32,643 bases of DNA from Legionella erythra (GTDB taxonomy: Bacteria; Pseudomonadota; Gammaproteobacteria; Legionellales; Legionellaceae), in assembly GCF_001467615.1 (NCBI RefSeq), contig NZ_LNYA01000032.1, forward strand, positions 107,676 to 140,318. Reading direction: 5' to 3'. Position numbers and translations under genes: made by a program. Numbering within the stretch: the first letter of the stretch is position 1; each line of letters begins with the position of its first letter. A model generated the notes under the pieces. The model ran no database searches, was not told the DNA's origin, and worked only from the letters and a program-made list of their open reading frames with translations. Positions 23,243-32,291 of the stretch are shown here, piece after piece.

Positions 23243-25378
23243 TTATTTAAAAGGCCCGACAGGCTTCCCGAATTTATCCAACTCACAACCCTTGGCAACC
23301 GCCTTTCCCCGTCCTTCAACGGTGGTAATGGACAAGGTGTTTGTTATTATCCTAGGAGTAATGAAAATGAGCAACTCCTCATTTTTAATTGATGTGGATG
23401 TATTTCGGAATAATGCACCAACCACAGGCAATTCTCCCAGGAAAGGTACGCGATTAATGGCATTGTTTTTATCCTGTTTATAAATTCCCCCCAAAACAAT
23501 GGTCTGGCCATTATTCACCAAGACATTGGTCTGTATCTCTTTAGTGAGAATGGAGGGTACGCCATTAAACGTTTGAGCGGAAGGGGTATCCTGATTAATC
23601 TGCAAATCCATCATGATTTTGCTGTCAGGTGTTATTTGCGGCGTCACCTTAAGACTCAATACCGCCTTTTTGAACGCAACGGCCGTGGCTCCGCTTGAAG
23701 TTGCTTCCTGATAAGGGATTTCCTCACCCGATTCAATGACAGCCGCCTGTTGGTTGGTGGTGATTAATCGCGGGCTGGCAATGACCTCACCCCGTCCCTC
23801 GCTTTCCAGCGCCGAGAGTTCCAGATCCAGCAGAATGCCATCGCCCAGCTTCGCTAAGGCAATACCAATGGAGGCAGGCGATGCAGAAACCGGTACCGCG
23901 GCTAAATCGAGGTTTAAACGATCCGCCAGCGGCGTGACGTCTGCCGGCGCAATGCCCTGCTCCATCTGGTTGGCACCGCTTAAGGTACCGCTTAAGTGAG
24001 TGGGTCTTGACACACCAAAGCGAATCCCCAAATCCCGGGCGAAATCTTTCGTCACGTTCACAATCCGTGCTTCAATGAGTACCTGTTTGACTGGAATATC
24101 CAGCTGCTTGACCAATTCGCGGATTTCTTCAATTTGAAGACCGGTATCCTGAATCCAAATGGTATTGGTGCGCGCATCCACGCTCAGATTACCGCGTTTG
24201 GACAACAGCGACGTGTTTTTATCCTTTAAAAGCGTGGCAATATCCGCTGCTTTCGCGTAATTGATCTGCAGCAGTTCGGAACGAAGCGGGGCTAAACTTG
24301 TCACTTCCTGCTGCGCTTTCAATTCTTCTTTTTCACGCTTTAACAAATCCTCCGACGGAGCAATCATCATTATATTTCCGGTTCTGCGCTTATCCAGGCC
24401 ATTGGTTTTAAGGATAATATCCAGCGCCTGATCCCAGGGAATATCATTTAAGCGAAGGGTAATGTTATTGGTGACCTTATCGCTGACCACAATGTTGATG
24501 CCGGTAAATTCAGCTAGCAACTGAAGCACGGAGCGCACCGGAATATTCTGGAAGTTCAAGGAGATGCGTTTGCCGACAAAGACTTCTTTCTTCAATTTAG
24601 CCTGTTTGATCTCTTCCTCGGTTAGCGGGAAGACATCGACCATGAACTGCTTGTTCACCTGATAAGCAAAATGGCCATAATCACCCTTGGATGTCAGCGT
24701 CATACGGACATTTTTTCCTTCCTGCTGCACCGAAATTAATTGCGCAGGGCTTTGAAAGTCACGCACATCGTAGCGCTTGGCCAATTGCGGCGGCACGCTG
24801 GTGCTCATAAAATTAACCACAATTTCACGGCCTGTCTGAGTGACATCAATAGGGATACTGCTGTCAGACACGCTAACGACCACGCGTCCCCTTTTAGTGG
24901 TGCCACGGAAATCAATGTTGTTAATCCGGTGTTTGGTATTGGATGCCGCCCGGTTACTGACAAAAATTTCTTTTCTTTCCTGGAAGAGTTGATTGCTCTT
25001 GCCGCTTAAGGTCAGGGAATACACATTGCCAGTCACATAACCGGAGTAAGCGACTGAACCGTCGAGATTAAGGATAGCCCGTACCCTGTCGCCGACAGAA
25101 ACAATTTTATAGTCTGTCAGGGAACCAATGTCGATTTTCTTGGTCTGCATGGCGGGATGCAGCTGATTGGCGCTGTGAATAAAATCCAGAATGAGCCGCG
25201 ACGGCTTTTGAGTAATAAAGCTTGCAGGCATCTGCTTGACCGGTTCAGCAAACTGGAAATCAAGGCGCACGCGGTTATCCGGTAGCGGCATGGTCTTAAT
25301 CCCTACCAACGCGTTATCTTTGGCAAAGACCTGCCCCAGGCAAAAGGTCAATAGTAACGCTGTAATCATCTTACGCAA
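23243..25378 (-). CDS. pilQ: Type IV pilus secretin PilQ
   Basis: 711 residues. PilQ forms the outer-membrane channel of the type IV pilus. After a signal peptide come two AMIN domains that bind peptidoglycan (to ~265), an STN/N0 domain (RISLNFQNIPVRSVLQLLAEF, ~275-340) and an N1 domain. The secretin core follows, with VIASPRLITTNQQAAVIESG, VNNGQTIVLGGIY and VPFLGELPVVGALFR. The TTG at 25378 is chosen over the ATG at 25369. AGGAG lies 7 bases before the TTG, and the TTG start adds Met-Arg-Lys, the positive n-region a signal peptide needs. It is 9 bp behind pilP. Confidence 0.96.
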   Translation of the reverse strand: MRKMITALLLTFCLGQVFAKDNALVGIKTMPLPDNRVRLDFQFAEPVKQMPASFITQKPSRLILDFIHSANQLHPAMQTKKIDIGSLTDYKIVSVGDRVRAILNLDGSVAYSGYVTGNVYSLTLSGKSNQLFQERKEIFVSNRAASNTKHRINNIDFRGTTKRGRVVVSVSDSSIPIDVTQTGREIVVNFMSTSVPPQLAKRYDVRDFQSPAQLISVQQEGKNVRMTLTSKGDYGHFAYQVNKQFMVDVFPLTEEEIKQAKLKKEVFVGKRISLNFQNIPVRSVLQLLAEFTGINIVVSDKVTNNITLRLNDIPWDQALDIILKTNGLDKRRTGNIMMIAPSEDLLKREKEELKAQQEVTSLAPLRSELLQINYAKAADIATLLKDKNTSLLSKRGNLSVDARTNTIWIQDTGLQIEEIRELVKQLDIPVKQVLIEARIVNVTKDFARDLGIRFGVSRPTHLSGTLSGANQMEQGIAPADVTPLADRLNLDLAAVPVSASPASIGIALAKLGDGILLDLELSALESEGRGEVIASPRLITTNQQAAVIESGEEIPYQEATSSGATAVAFKKAVLSLKVTPQITPDSKIMMDLQINQDTPSAQTFNGVPSILTKEIQTNVLVNNGQTIVLGGIYKQDKNNAINRVPFLGELPVVGALFRNTSTSIKNEELLIFITPRIITNTLSITTVEGRGKAVAKGCELDKFGKPVGPFK

Positions 25379-25387
25379 GGTAGACTC

Positions 25388-25909
25388 CTATTGAGGCGCG
25401 TTTAAATTAATCGTGGTGATTTGCTTCTTCCACTTCCCTGCAATTTGTGTTGTTTCTTCCAACTTCAATAACTCGTTACTGATGCTTATAATTTTTCCAA
25501 AATTCTGCCCCATGTAATCACCCGGCTTAACCCGCACGATTTCGCCGTCGGGCTTGCTGATTAATCCCCAGACTGTCGCATTTTCTTTTAATACACCCAC
25601 GAATTTGAGGGAATCCAGCGGGTATTGTTCCAGCGGTTGCTTGGGGCGATTGGTGTTGGGCGCCAGTTTGTCTTCGGTGATTTTGATTTCTTTGGGTTTA
25701 AACGGGCTGCGGCGGCTATCCACTTCAGGGTAAGTAAATTTGGGCAACGGCGCTACTTGCGGGATGGGCTCAATGGGCCTGCCGGGTCTTGATTTGATCG
25801 CATTGATGTAACGCGTCAGCTCCGAATCAGCAGACGAGGTGCATCCTGCCAGGATAACAGCCAGGCTTAATAATACGGCCTTGTGCAATACGCTTGTCTT
25901 GACGGTCAT
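25388..25909 (-). CDS. pilP: Type IV pilus alignment lipoprotein PilP
   Basis: 173 residues. The signal peptide ends in the lipobox LAGC, so the protein is lipid-anchored after processing by signal peptidase II. A Pro-rich linker leads to a small beta-sandwich domain (YPLDSLKFVGVLK...GLISKPDGEIVRVKPGDYMGQNFGKI), the typical PilP fold that contacts PilQ N0. It thus bridges the inner-membrane PilNO complex and the secretin. Its ATG overlaps the pilO stop as ATGA. Confidence 0.95.
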   Translation of the reverse strand: MTVKTSVLHKAVLLSLAVILAGCTSSADSELTRYINAIKSRPGRPIEPIPQVAPLPKFTYPEVDSRRSPFKPKEIKITEDKLAPNTNRPKQPLEQYPLDSLKFVGVLKENATVWGLISKPDGEIVRVKPGDYMGQNFGKIISISNELLKLEETTQIAGKWKKQITTINLNAPQ

Positions 25910-26523
25910 AGTGTCCGGTACCGGTATATTTTTGCTGTAATTTTCATTTCCAAAAGATCAGGATTAGTCACGGGTTTAGCGCCGGGTTGTTGTTTATTTT
26001 TATCAGAAAGATTGACAATTTCAAAATCATGCAGGGTAACAATGCGGCTCATCTCGGCAATACGGCTTAAAAACAGCGCCAGTTGGTGATAATTGCCCAC
26101 CACCGTGATATTAATGGGTAATTCCACGTAGAAATCATGGACAACCTCAGGCTGCGGCGCAAAGAGTTCGAATGTCAAGCCACTTGAAATACCGGTTTTC
26201 GAGATATCTTCCAGCAGACCAGGCATTTCGTTTTGTGCCGGCAATTGCTTAAGCATATTGCCAAAACGCTCATTCATAATCTGAAGTTGAACGCGGTAAG
26301 CCTGTAAATTCACTGCCTGCTGCTGCTTTTGTTCAAATTCTGTTTTGAGCGTAGCCTGCTGGGCGAGTAAAGCATCATGCTGCTCGAAATTGGGTTTCAC
26401 GATTACCCAATAACCAATCCCAATGAGGATAAGTGCCAGTAATACCGCCATAAAATACTTAACCGGCGCCGGCCACTGCCCCACATTATCAAACGTCAAT
26501 TCATTGAGATTAAAATTGTTCAT
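25906..26523 (-). CDS. pilO: Type IV pilus assembly protein PilO
   Basis: 205 residues. It has a short cytoplasmic segment, one membrane helix (~22-43, YFMAVLLALILIGIGYWVIV), a coiled coil (~52-90) and a ferredoxin-like periplasmic domain. PilO pairs with PilN in the alignment complex that joins PilM in the cytoplasm to PilP and PilQ. The ATGA overlaps at both ends show tight translational coupling. Confidence 0.95.
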   Translation of the reverse strand: MNNFNLNELTFDNVGQWPAPVKYFMAVLLALILIGIGYWVIVKPNFEQHDALLAQQATLKTEFEQKQQQAVNLQAYRVQLQIMNERFGNMLKQLPAQNEMPGLLEDISKTGISSGLTFELFAPQPEVVHDFYVELPINITVVGNYHQLALFLSRIAEMSRIVTLHDFEIVNLSDKNKQQPGAKPVTNPDLLEMKITAKIYRYRTL

Positions 26524-27152
26524 GGTTTTGGTTTAACCGGGTTCGTGGTTGAAGGCTGCAATTCCTGCTTCAACTCAGGTTTTAAGATAAAACTTAATTT
26601 AAATTCATTTTTATTGCTGGTCTTTGTATCCGCCGGGGCATTGGGATCAGCCGCCGCAGGATTAGCTGTTGTTTTTTTAATTTCCGTAAGTACCGGATCT
26701 TTAATCCAGGGGTTGCGTTCGATATTGCGCATCAACATGGACACGTTGGTATTGGATTCGGAATACCCAAGTACTGTGATCCGGTCTTCACTACGCTGTA
26801 CCTGCGTTAAATAAACCCCATCCGGCACAACTTTAACCAACTCGTCAAAAAGATGCACAGTAAGCGTACGCGTAGCCTGCAGATTCTGAACAATGGTCAT
26901 GCGCGAGATCAAGGCTTCCCGGATTTCCTTCAGCTTTTTAATTTCCTCAATCTGCTGATTGAGCGTGTTAATTTCATCCTGGAGACGCTGATTGCGTTGT
27001 GTCTCGCCATCCACGAGGCTCGTAGCATAATAATTAAACAGAAAGACGGTACCTGCGGCAAAAATCAGGGCAGCAAGCAGCATGGTGGTGAATTGCTTTT
27101 TTTCGTGTTCGCGCTTGATTTCCCGCCAGGGTAAGAGGTTTATTTCTGTCAT
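26520..27152 (-). CDS. pilN: Type IV pilus assembly protein PilN
   Basis: 210 residues. The cytoplasmic N terminus MTEINLLPWREIKRE carries the INLLPWR motif that docks into the PilM groove. A membrane helix (~22-42), a coiled coil (~48-80) and a periplasmic ferredoxin-like domain follow. The C-terminal ~40 residues are rich in Pro, Asn and Thr and look disordered. The start lies 4 bp behind pilM. Confidence 0.95.
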   Translation of the reverse strand: MTEINLLPWREIKREHEKKQFTTMLLAALIFAAGTVFLFNYYATSLVDGETQRNQRLQDEINTLNQQIEEIKKLKEIREALISRMTIVQNLQATRTLTVHLFDELVKVVPDGVYLTQVQRSEDRITVLGYSESNTNVSMLMRNIERNPWIKDPVLTEIKKTTANPAAADPNAPADTKTSNKNEFKLSFILKPELKQELQPSTTNPVKPKP

Positions 27153-27156
27153 CGCA

Positions 27157-28221
27157 TCACCCTACTGTTCTCAGAGCAAGACCGCAAGCGACCAATAACG
27201 ACGGCGCCTGACTGACGACCTCATCGCGATTAACGTGCTTACCAAAATCCATTTCATGCAAGGGGTCAGCCACACTGGTCGGTATCCCTGTTTTTTCCTG
27301 TACCAGGCCAGCCAGATTAGGCAATCGGGCCACACCACCGGCTAAAATAATATGATCAACAAAACCATGATGGCTGGTTGAAAAGAAAAATTGCAGGGTC
27401 CGTTTCACCTGCAACAAAATCATTTCAATAAAGGGAGCAAGCACTTCTTCTTCATAATTTTCTGGCAGGTTACCCTCCGCCTTCATTAAAGCGGCCTGTT
27501 CAAAGCTCACCTGATACTGCGCAGCAATGGAATCAATTAATTGTTTGCCGCCGAACTCTTCCTCACGGGTAAAAATAATTTTCATGCCGTGCAGGACAAA
27601 AAGGTGGGTATACAGGGCACCGATGTCAATAACAGCGACAATTTTATCCAGCCCCTGTGCCGGTAACTCTTTGGCTAGCAAATGCGCGGCGCGCTCCACG
27701 GCGAATGACTCCACGTCCACAATTTTAGCCTCAAGCCCGGCGCGGGTTACGGCTTCGACACGGCCGCCGACATTCTCCGCGCGGGAGGCCACAATCAGGA
27801 CATCCAGCATGGCGGAATTTTTCGGGGAATGACCCAAGACCTCAAAATCAATATTGATCTCATCGATTGGATAAGGGATGTATTTATCAGCTTCCATGAC
27901 AATGAGTTCTTCGATTTCGGCATCGTTCAACCCATCGTTTATTTGAACGACCTTGCTGATAACGGCTGAATCAGGAACAGCCACCACGGCGTGTTTGCCA
28001 GATAAATGAGCTTTGGATAAAACCCGTTTGATGCACATGGCCACGGCCTCAATGTCTTTGACCGTGTTGCCTTCAATGGCGTTAGCCGGCAGGGGTTCAG
28101 CCCCATACCCTTCAATGCGGTATTTATTATCGGTGCTTGAAATTTCCAACACTTTGACAGAGGAAGAAGTAATATCAATTCCAATGATTGAACGGCTTTT
28201 AGGTTTAAACAGTTTGAGCAC
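27157..28221 (-). CDS. pilM: Type IV pilus assembly protein PilM
   Basis: 354 residues, an actin-like cytoplasmic ATPase-fold protein and first gene of pilMNOPQ. The phosphate-1 motif IIGIDITSSSVKVLEI, VAVIDIGALYTHLFVL (phosphate-2) and ILAGGVARLPNL (adenosine) are present. The start is GTG at 28221, supported by GGGAG about 11 bases upstream and by the MLxLxK N terminus common in the family. Transcription must begin in the gap that separates it from the divergent coiled-coil gene. Confidence 0.96.
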   Translation of the reverse strand: MLKLFKPKSRSIIGIDITSSSVKVLEISSTDNKYRIEGYGAEPLPANAIEGNTVKDIEAVAMCIKRVLSKAHLSGKHAVVAVPDSAVISKVVQINDGLNDAEIEELIVMEADKYIPYPIDEINIDFEVLGHSPKNSAMLDVLIVASRAENVGGRVEAVTRAGLEAKIVDVESFAVERAAHLLAKELPAQGLDKIVAVIDIGALYTHLFVLHGMKIIFTREEEFGGKQLIDSIAAQYQVSFEQAALMKAEGNLPENYEEEVLAPFIEMILLQVKRTLQFFFSTSHHGFVDHIILAGGVARLPNLAGLVQEKTGIPTSVADPLHEMDFGKHVNRDEVVSQAPSLLVACGLALRTVG

Positions 28222-28501
28222 GTATTTTTTCTCCCTGCACTGAAATACTTAATATTTAAACCTATAATGGTATCCAAACCGATGACGCTTTTTTCATGTT
28301 AACGTAAGCGTTTAAAAAATGGAATATTTTGCCTTTTTTTCAGTAGATTCTACCTGATATTTGACTTATTAATGGCAAATTGCTTAATTTATTCTCGCAT
28401 TCGCTTCACCGCCTCACCTTGTTAACCACTGGCAACCAAACAAGTTAACACTCTTCATAATAAAACCATTTCACTTTTCTATTAATCTATCTGTATAACC
28501 C

Positions 28502-28530
28502 TTGCTCTCACGCCGGCAATTACATATAGT
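28502..28530 (+). promoter_or_regulatory. Predicted sigma70 promoter of the coiled-coil gene
   Basis: TTGCTC (28502-28507), exactly 17 bases and TATAGT (28525-28530) precede the ATG at 28581 by 50 bases. An AAAAAGGAG Shine-Dalgarno lies 6 bases before that ATG. Confidence 0.5.
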
Positions 28531-28548
28531 GAAAGACCGCCGGCAATT
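28511..28548 (+). repeat. 11-bp direct repeats flanking the -10 of the coiled-coil gene
   Basis: CGCCGGCAATT occurs at 28511-28521, in the promoter spacer, and again at 28538-28548, just past the expected start of transcription. The two copies are 27 bp apart start to start. Each contains the self-complementary GCCGGC. They stand out as GC-rich in an AT-rich region, and their placement suits a regulator-binding site. Confidence 0.55.
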
Positions 28549-28580
28549 TGTTCCGGATTATCTGCAAAAAGGAGTTTTGT

Positions 28581-29792
28581 ATGTCTCGTTTACAAGAATT
28601 GGTCAACGCCGTGGCTCGAGTCATTATCAATTATTATGAGGAAACTCAGTCACAGAATATTGACGTTGCATTAGATGTGCTTTTCGCCAAACCCCACGAA
28701 CTCTTCGTGACAGAACTGGGTAAAATCATTAATGCAATTGAATCGAAAGGTTATCACGATAGACTCCCTCTCTTGAAATATGCCAAAGCGGTTATCAATG
28801 ACATCAGACCTCTGGTGGAAAAAGGAACTTCATTGTCTCCAGAAGAAGCCGTCCTGGTCAAAAACATCCTGCGATCGTTTGTTGCCGATTGCGGTTTGCT
28901 GTTGAAAACCGACCAAGGAAAAAAACACTCCATACTGTACAATGGAGAAACAGTGGAAATGAAAGGTTGCATTCGAGGCGTCATGAGCCGCTATACCTAC
29001 ACTGTCAGCGGTACAGTTCTAAACGACATCTTTTTCTCTTCGCATTCTAAATTTCAGTTTCCCTTATTCCCTGCCCCAATCCAGGACAAAGCGACCTTAA
29101 GTGAAATCGAGTTGATGATTTCAGCCTTCATTAAAGAGCATCAAGACTACCTGAAGAATCATGAGGAACTGCAAAAAGAAAATGACGCTTTAAAAAAGGA
29201 AAATGATCTTCTGAGAAAACAATGTGAGGAGCAGGCAGCCCGTTTTGAAATGCTTTTGAAAAACCATCAGGAGCTGCAGAAAAAACTGGAACAACTGGAC
29301 GTAATCACTCAGCAAATGGACGAGTTGGCAGGTAGCAAACACACGCTTGAACTAACCTTAAAGGCAACCACAGCAGCTTACGACGAATTGGGAGACCGCT
29401 ACAGTGCTCTTAAAAAAGAATCAGATGAACACGAAGTCCGTCAGGAACAAGCGTTATGCGAGGTGAAGCAGGCCCTTAAGGAACTTCAACAACGCATTCA
29501 ATCATTGACAGTTGACAATACAGCGCTCACTCAATCACTAAAACAAAAAGAAGAGGCTTATAAGTTATTGGAAGTGGAAGTCTTGAAATTACGGGAAGAA
29601 AACAGCACATTTCGTCATTCCGGGACAAGAGAAGGCCTGGCAAGCCTTGTGCAAAACAGAGCCAGAGGACCCTATTACGGGATACATACCTTTCCGTTTT
29701 TCTCAGGTTATAATCCCCTCACTCTCACACCGGAGTGGAAAGAAAGTGATACACCTTCTTCGCCTTCCCCCACCTCTACTCCTAACGAATAA
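28581..29792 (+). CDS. Coiled-coil protein inserted between pilM and mrcA, effector candidate
   Basis: 403 residues from ATG 28581, chosen for its AAGGAG site; an in-frame TTG at 28548 has none. Family not recognised. Residues 1-165 form a compact, mostly helical domain (LQELVNAVARVIINYYEETQ and on). Residues ~172-342 are an almost unbroken coiled coil with Leu/Gln/Glu/Lys heptads, the NHEELQKENDALKKENDLL region being typical. The last ~50 residues are aromatic and Pro/Gly-rich and end in a Ser/Thr/Pro tail. There is no signal peptide or membrane segment. Coiled-coil proteins with a globular head are common among Dot/Icm effectors, but a bacterial structural role is equally possible. In many gammaproteobacteria pilM and the PBP1a gene are direct divergent neighbours, so this gene looks inserted. 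Confidence 0.72.
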   Translation: MSRLQELVNAVARVIINYYEETQSQNIDVALDVLFAKPHELFVTELGKIINAIESKGYHDRLPLLKYAKAVINDIRPLVEKGTSLSPEEAVLVKNILRSFVADCGLLLKTDQGKKHSILYNGETVEMKGCIRGVMSRYTYTVSGTVLNDIFFSSHSKFQFPLFPAPIQDKATLSEIELMISAFIKEHQDYLKNHEELQKENDALKKENDLLRKQCEEQAARFEMLLKNHQELQKKLEQLDVITQQMDELAGSKHTLELTLKATTAAYDELGDRYSALKKESDEHEVRQEQALCEVKQALKELQQRIQSLTVDNTALTQSLKQKEEAYKLLEVEVLKLREENSTFRHSGTREGLASLVQNRARGPYYGIHTFPFFSGYNPLTLTPEWKESDTPSSPSPTSTPNE

Positions 29793-29799
29793 AATGCCG

Positions 29800-29823
29800 C
29801 CCCTTGTTATTCAGGGGGCCCCC
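29800..29823 (+). terminator. Possible terminator of the coiled-coil gene
   Basis: CCCCT (29800-29804) can pair with AGGGG (29813-29817), and GGGGGCCCCC (29814-29823) is an overlapping palindrome. A pyrimidine-rich TTCTTCTTCCC follows rather than a clean T-run, so this is weak. Confidence 0.3.
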
Positions 29824-29867
29824 TTCTTCTTCCCGGTTAAAATTCGCAATATTCTGCAAAATAGCGG

Positions 29868-29873
29868 TATAAT
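29868..29873 (+). promoter_or_regulatory. Consensus -10 upstream of mrcA
   Basis: TATAAT lies 38 bases before the mrcA ATG. There is no convincing -35 at 16-18 bases; TTCGCA at 29843-29848 gives a spacer of 19. Confidence 0.4.
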
Positions 29874-29911
29874 CGCAGCATTGTTACTTTTAAAGATGAA
29901 TCTCAGTCAGT

Positions 29912-32287
29912 ATGAAAAAGCCAGCCTATTTTTGGCGTAAGGGTCTCTGGGCATTATGCAGCCTTTTCTTTTTATTGATTATTGGCGTCAGCTTTCTTTA
30001 TATCTATCTGGAAAGCCAGCTACCCGATATTGATTTTTTAAAGACCGTGCAATTGCAAGTTCCCTTGCGTATTTATACGCAGGAAGGCTTGTTAATTCAA
30101 GAATACGGTGAAAAAAGACGCATCCCCTTAACCTATGACGAGATTCCAAAAACCCTGGTTTACGCCCTGCTGGCCACGGAAGATCAACGCTTTTTCGAAC
30201 ACCCGGGCGTTGACATTTTTGGCTTGGGCCGTGCGACGCTGCGCATGATTCAGACCGGTACCAAATCCCAGGGCGGCAGTACCATCACCATGCAGGTGGC
30301 GCGCAACTTTCTTTTAAGCCGTAAAAAGACCTTTCTGCGTAAATTCAATGAAATCCTGCTGGCCATTAAAATCGATCGGGAGCTCAGCAAAGAGAAAATT
30401 CTCGAGTTGTATCTTAATAAAATTTATCTCGGCAACCGCGCTTATGGTGTGGGTGCGGCCGCGATTATCTATTATGGTAAGCCCTTAAAAGAGTTGAACC
30501 TTGCAGAACTGGCCATGATTGCCGGTTTGCCGCAGGCCCCCTCGACTCAAAACCCCATTGTTAATCCGGTTGCAGCCAAAAAGCGCCGCGACCATGTGCT
30601 CGAACGGCTTTTGGAAGAAAAGTACATTACCAAAGCTCAATATGATGAAGCCGTCAAACAACCAGTCACCGCCCGTTACCATGGCACCAATATCCAGGTC
30701 AAAGCACCTTATGTGGCAGAAATGATCCGGCAATCGCTTTATGAGCATTTTGGAGAAAAAGCGTATACCAAAGGGTATAAAGTCTATACCACCATCCAAG
30801 GACCCTTGCAGCTGGCTGCCAATGACGTCATCGAAAACCACCTGATTGCTTACGATCACCGCCACGGTTACCGCGGCCCGGTGACTAACCTCGGCAACAT
30901 TCACGGGAAGTCAACCGAGGAATTACGCAAGCTCCTGAGTAAGTACCCCACAGTTAACCATCTCGAGCCCGCTGTGGTCGTGGCTGTGGCAAATAAAGAA
31001 GCGCAGGCTCTCTCCCGTCAGGGTCAGGAATTAACCATTCCCTGGGAAGGCCTCTCCTGGGCAAGGCCGGCCCTACGCAAAGGCTGGGTTGGTAAAGCGC
31101 CTGGCAACGCCAGCCAGGTCGTCAAGGTTGGCGATGTGATCTATGTCCGCAATAAAGAAGATAAATGGTCGCTGACGCAAATTCCAGAAGCGGAGGCGGC
31201 TTTAGTGGCCATGAATCCTAAAAATGGCGCCCTGGAAGCATTAGTCGGCGGATTTAATTTCGAAAAGAGCAAATTTAATCGCGCCACGCAATCGAGCAGG
31301 CAACCGGGTTCAAGCTTCAAGCCGTTTATTTATGCCGCCGCCCTGAACAAAGGCTATACATTGGCCACGCTGGTCAATGACGCCCCCATTGTGGTCGATG
31401 ATCCCAGCCAGCCAACCATGTGGCGTCCGCATAACGACAACCAGACCTTTGGCGGCCCTACCCGCCTGAAGGAAGCCCTGGTTCGCTCACGCAACCTGGT
31501 TTCTATCCGCGTGCTCGATGATTTAGGCCTGGACTACGCCATTGATTTCGCAACCCATTTTGGCTTCCATAAAGAGAATCTGCCGCGCGCCCTGTCGCTG
31601 GCGTTAGGCACGTTAACCGTAAGTCCCATTGATTTAACGGCAGCTTATGCGGTCTTTGCCAATGGCGGTTATAAAATTGAGCCTTATATTATCGATCACA
31701 TCACGGACAATGACGGTAAAGTATTATTGCAGCAAAAACCTGCTATTGCCTGCGAAGACTGCGACCCCAAACAAGTTGACGCGTCCTCGAGAGCGCCACG
31801 GGTTATTCCTGCCGACGTGGCTTATCTGATGACGACCGCCATGAAAGACGTTGTTCAGCACGGTACTGCACGAGCGGCACGTGTACTCAACCGTCAGGAC
31901 ATTGCAGGCAAAACAGGCACAACCAATGACCAGGTCGATGCCTGGTTCGCCGGCTTTAATCCCGATCTCGTGGTTGTCACCTGGGTGGGCTACGATAATC
32001 CCCGTTCGCTGCATGAGTATGCTGCCAATTTAGCGCTGCCCATGTGGATTGATTTCATGAAAGTGGCTTTGTATAAAAAACCGGAGCATGAGTTTACCAA
32101 GCCGGATAATATTGTCGCTGTGCGCATCGATCCGGCCACCGGCCTGCTGGCGCGCAGCAATCAAAGCAATGCCATCACTGAGTATTTCCGGGAAGAAGAT
32201 ATCCCGGCAGATGATACCCCTGACGCTCAGGAATACTCCTCCCCCAATACCCAGGATAATCAACAGAGCCAGGACGATCTGTTTTAA
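29912..32287 (+). CDS. mrcA: Penicillin-binding protein 1A, bifunctional peptidoglycan synthase
   Basis: 791 residues. Class A PBP: it polymerises lipid II and crosslinks the glycan strands in the periplasm, anchored by one N-terminal helix (~11-33). The glycosyltransferase domain has ATEDQRFFEHPGVD with catalytic Glu90, QGGSTITMQVARN and the motif around KEKILELYLNKIYLGN. An OB-like insert (~330-425) precedes the transpeptidase domain. That domain has Ser467-x-x-Lys470 (SSFK), Ser526-Arg-Asn528 and Lys667-Thr-Gly669, all intact. The C-terminal tail is acidic and low-complexity. The ATG at 29912 has only a weak Shine-Dalgarno. Confidence 0.96.
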   Translation: MKKPAYFWRKGLWALCSLFFLLIIGVSFLYIYLESQLPDIDFLKTVQLQVPLRIYTQEGLLIQEYGEKRRIPLTYDEIPKTLVYALLATEDQRFFEHPGVDIFGLGRATLRMIQTGTKSQGGSTITMQVARNFLLSRKKTFLRKFNEILLAIKIDRELSKEKILELYLNKIYLGNRAYGVGAAAIIYYGKPLKELNLAELAMIAGLPQAPSTQNPIVNPVAAKKRRDHVLERLLEEKYITKAQYDEAVKQPVTARYHGTNIQVKAPYVAEMIRQSLYEHFGEKAYTKGYKVYTTIQGPLQLAANDVIENHLIAYDHRHGYRGPVTNLGNIHGKSTEELRKLLSKYPTVNHLEPAVVVAVANKEAQALSRQGQELTIPWEGLSWARPALRKGWVGKAPGNASQVVKVGDVIYVRNKEDKWSLTQIPEAEAALVAMNPKNGALEALVGGFNFEKSKFNRATQSSRQPGSSFKPFIYAAALNKGYTLATLVNDAPIVVDDPSQPTMWRPHNDNQTFGGPTRLKEALVRSRNLVSIRVLDDLGLDYAIDFATHFGFHKENLPRALSLALGTLTVSPIDLTAAYAVFANGGYKIEPYIIDHITDNDGKVLLQQKPAIACEDCDPKQVDASSRAPRVIPADVAYLMTTAMKDVVQHGTARAARVLNRQDIAGKTGTTNDQVDAWFAGFNPDLVVVTWVGYDNPRSLHEYAANLALPMWIDFMKVALYKKPEHEFTKPDNIVAVRIDPATGLLARSNQSNAITEYFREEDIPADDTPDAQEYSSPNTQDNQQSQDDLF

Positions 32288-32291
32288 TGGA

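Larger units (their letters stand above)
28222..28580. other. 359-bp AT-rich divergent intergenic region between pilM and the coiled-coil gene
   Basis: It contains the outward promoters of both neighbours. For pilM (minus strand) several weak candidates exist around 28255-28285, such as TTGGAT...TATTAA, and none is compelling. Farther right, TGTTAAC (28420-28426) and GTTAACA (28444-28450) form an inverted repeat with a 17-base gap. A possible weak plus-strand promoter TTGACT (28361-28366)-17-TTAATT is also present. The right end holds the better promoter and direct repeats listed separately. No open reading frame of note is seen. Confidence 0.5.
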
